NCBI GenBank assembly: GCA_964017065.1
Contig: OZ024791.1
Coordinates: forward strand, 3,543,410 to 3,607,409
Reading direction: 5' to 3'
Source of the DNA: Haliclona indistincta
Taxonomy: Eukaryota > Porifera > Demospongiae > Haplosclerida > Chalinidae
DNA length: 64,000 nucleotides
Below the pieces are notes generated by a model. The model was not told the origin of the DNA, made no database searches, and saw nothing but the letters and a program-made list of their open reading frames with translations. The number at the start of each line of letters is the position of its first letter. Position 1 is the first letter of the stretch. Below, piece after piece: positions 47,301 to 53,300 of this stretch. The position numbers and the translations under genes were made by a program.

Positions 47301-50300
47301 CGTGCCTTTGAACATCATTGAGTTCACTGATTCTAGCTTCCTTCATCAACTGCTCATTGACCTCTTTCTGGAACCCTGCCTTCTCCTTGAAGTAATGCGT
47401 ATAATCTCTCAAAGTACGTTCTGACGGTAACTGAATGAACCCTGCTGTTCTCATGGCATGGTATCCTGCAGAAGAAATCATCTTCAAGTTGAGAGCCCAA
47501 CGGATCATCATTGGATGCCAGCGTATACCACTTGACCCCTTTGCTTTATACATCTGCTGCTGTTCCCAAAATAGCCGCCGAAAGCTATTTGAAGGATAAA
47601 CCTTCGAAATTTCATCTGACTGCTCATCCATGATATTGATGATATATTGGTCAAGTGAAGGATCAACTGACACTCCATTTTCTTCTGTAAGCTTTTAAAT
47701 GATGCCTCGTAAACGATTCACTTCTCGCTCAGCCTCATAAGCTCCTGTTCTTAGACTCGTCAATTTTCGCTTCCTCTGAGGAGTGTTGAGATGCTGATCG
47801 TTTGTGTACTTGCTTGCCTCCTTGCCACGCCTTATTGACCAGCGACTGTACATTGCTCGAAGAGTTGCACAATATTTCTTGCATTGCTCACACTTCCCAC
47901 TACCAACAAGCAACTCACATGTTGTAGCTCTAACTGTCTGTGGGTAGCTCTCTCCATTAAGGAATACAGGTGCATAACTGTCAGCACATGCCATTAGGTC
48001 ATCCGTCTTGCTCCGAAACTCCCCCTTACGATCAGTAGCCATTTCCACAAAGTGGATGTCCGGGTTTCCAGGACAAACATGAAGTGTGTCAACCAAGTTC
48101 AAAAGCCTCAACAAAGTGTTCTCATTGATGCGATTCAGCTTGTGGTCATGAATATACACCACCCATGAAAAATCCTCTCTCACCTCAATGCAACGTGTGA
48201 TTACAGCAGGCTGACTGGTCGATGTAGATGAACTTGTACTATCAAGTTTACTGAAAAGGACATATGAAGACGCGTGAACTTGACGATGCCATGTCAAATT
48301 TGGTAGTTCCACATCTTGGGCATTGCTCATGCCACTTGAGCACGGACTCTCACTCGGGGGGCCAGCAGAAGGGTCTGTCGGGGTCAACAGGCGGATCTGT
48401 GGGAGTGTTGACTGGTAGAGCTGTGTGTGGTTGCTGTGGTCGGGCGTGCTTTCTTGTGTTCACTCAAGCAAAGATTAATTCTGGCCACAGCTGTATACAA
48501 TCCTACCTTGACTTCGTCTGCTTGCTCAATTTGAGCGTCAATATAATCTACGTGAGTCGCTGCAAGGACCTCATCATCAAGTGTACCCAACTGCATGACT
48601 AAGCTTGTTGCTGATGCTACGTTTAAGTTTCTCCAGTTTAGCAACATATAGCGGGTGGGCTGCAATCACGGTCTCTATCTTGTCGATCATCTTAGTTGCT
48701 GACCCTCTGTGCTCTCTAAGTTTTTTTTCTTTGAAGCTCACTCATGGTAGCAATGTGATGTGTGTACTAAATAGAATGACAGTTTGACTTACAGTGCTTC
48801 AGTGGTAGTGGATGATTCCAGGGGTTGTCACAACATGATTCCAGGGATTTCTAAGGATTTTGGATGTAAGGCTCTGATCGTTAGTTATAGTGTGATTTGC
48901 TAACCTCGTGATCGATGGTGATTTTGAGTTCTTCTTAGACAAAACTATCTACAGTAGAAGCTGCTAGATTAGAATTTCACTACAGGCACATGTCTAAAAA
49001 AAGTGTTTAAGCAAGCTATGGATGCTATCTCGATTATATGGCTGTTTCTGGCAATCTGGAGTTCTTCAAAGGCAAAGCTATCCACAGTTGACTAGAAGCT
49101 GATAGGTTTGAATTTCACTACCGGATAGCAGCGCAGGTCTAGTGAAATTGTGTAAGCAAGCTATAGAAGCTATCTCGCTCGTGTTCAGAATGCATGGGCT
49201 GTGAACATTGTTCAGTATGCATGCGCCCTCTTGAATTGTGGTCAGCACTGATTGGCTTCTAATTGCATGGATCTAACCAGTGGATCTAACTATTGTTTTC
49301 TGATTGGTATAACAGCTGCAGTTTACTGAAAATTAATGTTTGCTGTTCAGACCTATTTCCATGTTTGTAGAATGGTGCATAGTTGTGTTTGTGCATGGAC
49401 ATTTGTCAGAACTATTAGTTTTATGACTGCACCGAGGTTTCAGCACCTTTGTGCTTTCATCGTAGCTGCTCTAGCTGGTACCATATTTATCAATGTCATT
49501 AAGTGCTAGATAAATTCTTCCTTACAACTTGTTTTTTGTTCTAGGTTCGTATCCCAACCAAGCTTCATTTTCCAATCAAGAGCAGAGATGTACTTGTTGA
49601 TTTTCAGAAAAAGGCAAGTGTTTATACAGCATGCAATTTTCAATGGGCAGTAAAAAGGTGTGATCAGTATTCCCAAGTCAGTTAAGTAATATTTATACCA
49701 TACCGTGTGACTTTCGACCAATCTTTCTTTACTTTGTTTACCTAAAAGTGTGCATTAATAAAGTGCGTTTTAATAAAAGTGTGCATTAAGAACCAGGAGT
49801 CCATAATCGACCGCGCATACTAAGAGTAGGAGTGCGAATCGCCCACGCTTTAATTGGATTTTCTGCCAGCGAACTGTCGCTAGCGGATATACTATTTTTA
49901 GCGCAGTAGACCGCACCTCCTTGAACATGGCACACATCAGACAACCTGAGAGCAACTGTATGTACTCGTGAAAGCATCTGATAGCCCCGGCTATCCAGCC
50001 ACATCGTGGCATCGCTAGCTAGATCACCTGTATGTTCGTGGTTCGGCTACCTGATTGTTTCGAAGCTGTTTATTGCTCGATCATACAACTGGATCCCTGG
50101 AGCTGCTGTGCTAAGCTGTCAGCATAGCTGTTCCGCTTCAGTTATATGTTGTATCGCTGCTACTACTACTGTTACATCTCAGGTAAGGAATGGAACTCTC
50201 TGAGAAACAGCTGACCAGTGATATAACACGAAGCTTTGATCGAACGGAAGACAGCCGCGCTCACGAGGATTGGCGAAGGCAACGACTGGCTTGTAAATTG

Positions 50301-53300
50301 AGCTAGAAATGGAGACCAAGATGCTTCCTCAGCGCTTAGGTCATAGACAATTCTCTGTCTTCAGTATTGAGCTGCCATCTTTAAGCGCTAAAAATAGTAT
50401 ATCCGCTAGCGACAGTTTGCTGGCTGAAAATCCAATTAAAGCGTGAGCGATTCACACTCCTACTCTTAGTAGGCGCGGTCGATTATGGACTCCTGTAAGA
50501 ACTTAATGCGCACTTAAGTGTGCATTAAGCTAATTTTAAGCACACTTTTTGAGCAATCCGATTGGTAGAAAGTCATGTGGTATGGTCTAATTATTTTTAA
50601 GATAGCGGGATACTGAGTTAATACGATGATATTCATTTTTTCAAGCAGCTAGCCACTAGCTAATACTCATGCAGACAACGCTCCAGTATAAACAGTTATC
50701 AATCATAAACAAGTTTCAGCCACATAGCGTTAGTAATGAGCATGCCCAAACATGATCGATTGCAAAAAAATTTTATGAAACTTATGAACATTATCATAAT
50801 TTATCGTAACATAATCATTTAACCACTTACCGATCGCTGCCATACTGTGAGAAAACCCCGATGCCCGCAGCACTACTTGCTGCCTCCGTAGAGCCAGAAG
50901 TGTGCTCGAGGGGTGTGGTCACGCCTTGTACCCCGCCCTGGGCCGCCCACTTCTAAGGGGTGGACCGAAGAGGGCGGAGCTTCAGTATGCCCACACCATC
51001 ACGCCGATAACATCGGCAGAGACCATTGCTAAAGTGGAGGGAAGGAGGGAGACAGCGCGAAGATTGCCTGATCTGAGCACCACAGTTCGCCTAGCAGTAC
51101 AGTGCACGCATGATGCCTGGCAGCTAGTGTGCATGCGTCATGCTCAGGTCAATGCTGCCTCGCGCGCCCGCAAAGGTACGCGTGCGCGCGAGATGGGCGG
51201 CGACGCTCGCTGTGGTTAACCTTATTCAAAGCTGCGCTCTAAATATCATAACATAACCCATAATGATATTTATACCCCATACATTTTGATTTGGGCCACA
51301 GGTTGTATATTATCAAGGGCGTATAGAGAGAAGAGGGCATGCAACACATTGAAACATTGAAATTTTTATTGTTACTAACATTAGACTTTACGCCCACACG
51401 GATGTGACATCACGCAAGGTTCATTAAACATGGACGCGTCATACAGCGTACTTGTCGAGGCGTGCTCCATGGAAAACTAGCTGAAAAATCTACAATCGAC
51501 ATGGAAGTTGTGGATACTGGTTGCCAACCATGTCGCGTATCACTGATGGCGTTGGCTGAAACGCAGGTAAAACGAAACTGCTGTCTTGCTATCGTTGGCG
51601 CTGTCGCTTCCTGCTGATCGGCTGCAGAGTATTTGCTTTTTGACCAGCAACAGGCGACGAGCTGTATCTGACAGGGGCGAAGTCACGGTCTTTCTCCGCT
51701 TTGACTGGCGTGGTTGTGATCCGCGCGCGCAGCATGGTATTGTGCAGTGTTCTTCAGCTTGGCTGCCATTACTTTGTGTAGTGACGTCAATTTCCGTTTA
51801 CTCTCCGTATACCATAACAATAATTGATAACGGAAAGTGCTATTCTTAGTAACAATAAAGATTTCGATGTTTTCATGGATAGTATTGCGTTGCATGCCCT
51901 CTTCTCTCTATACGCCCTTGATATTATGTATATACACCGGTCAACAGGTGTATATATGCGCTAAAAGTGAAGGTTGATACATTCTGATACATAAGTGAAA
52001 TGGTTGATACAGAAGTGATGTGGTTGTATACAAGCAACAGCATATGCAGTGTTCACTGAATACAGTAACATGAGAGTTCAAGCAGTCATGAGCTGAATGT
52101 GAAGTTATAGGTGTAGCCTTCGACATTGTGAATAGAAAATTTCCCAAGGTTTTCTTTCTGCTTTTCTTCTGGTTCCAGGGTTTCTTTCTGCCCTATTGTA
52201 TTGACCTCTTGTAATGGAATGCGACAACTTGATAACATTTCCGATACTTGCTTTTTCTGCACTACTGTGGTACGCTCGTACGCCCGAACACCAGAAACAC
52301 TTTGATGACCACTTGTTTCCATTATAATTATGTTTTTCTTTTACTCCTTGTTCGTACAATCGACTTATTGCAGTGGCACGTAGAGTGTGGTTTGTAATAC
52401 CATCTGTATCAACTCCAGCTTGAGAGCACATATCTTTCAGTTTTCAACCAAGAATGTTGTGTCCAACAGGTATAGAATAGAACCACTGCCCATCGTTAAT
52501 TTAGGTCTCGGTTTGCAATAAAATAAGTCTTTTTCTTTAGCAGCTGCTGGGAGCTTCGAGATTATTATTATTATTATTATTCACTTTACAACCATCAATA
52601 GAGTGATTGTTGAAGGACAACACATATAGCGAAGCCTAGTATAGATAAGTACCATTAAGAGAAAGGTGAGCAGGAAGAACAAGGGCATAAAAAGTGATAG
52701 GAGCATGGAATGTCAGGATTAAAGTTCATTATGAAGTGATCCCATAGAAAGACTCAAATTTCATGTTTATTTTTAGTATATGACTCAGAGAGGACAATAG
52801 GAAGCTTGTTCTAAAGTTTAACAACTCAGTTAAAGTAGAAGTGACTTTTTGTAGAGCAACTGCTAAAGTTTTGTTTTAGATCTTTCCTAGTTGATGCACA
52901 AGTGCATGATGAAACGAATGACACGTGGTAAAGTTATCTGCAGGGAGTTTCATATGCTTAAGTAGGAAAAGAAGAGATTTACGATTCAAACAAACGTACA
53001 AAGCAACGTTCTCCGAGGGACTCGTTTGCAAAGTGACTTACATTTTTGTTTTCAAGATACATCTGATGATTCTTTGAACCATGTTTACACACTTCGTCAT
53101 TTTGCTGCTATCATTCGGATCCTCGACTTGCAAATTGACTAATCTTCAAATCTCGATGCTCTGAGCTGCCACGCAGGCAGAAATACAACCCACAATAAAA
53201 GAAGATGGTATTCTGCAAACTAGCTGGGGTAGAACTTCCCATAACACCTGTTTCCCAAATTGTTTCTTCTTCACAACGTGTCAGTACCCTTGATTGTTTC

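Noticed and set aside
50902..51219. 105-codon ORF in a CpG-rich block as a host gene
   Set aside because: Arg/Ala-rich composition follows from GC content; no domain and no splice signals consistent with coding.
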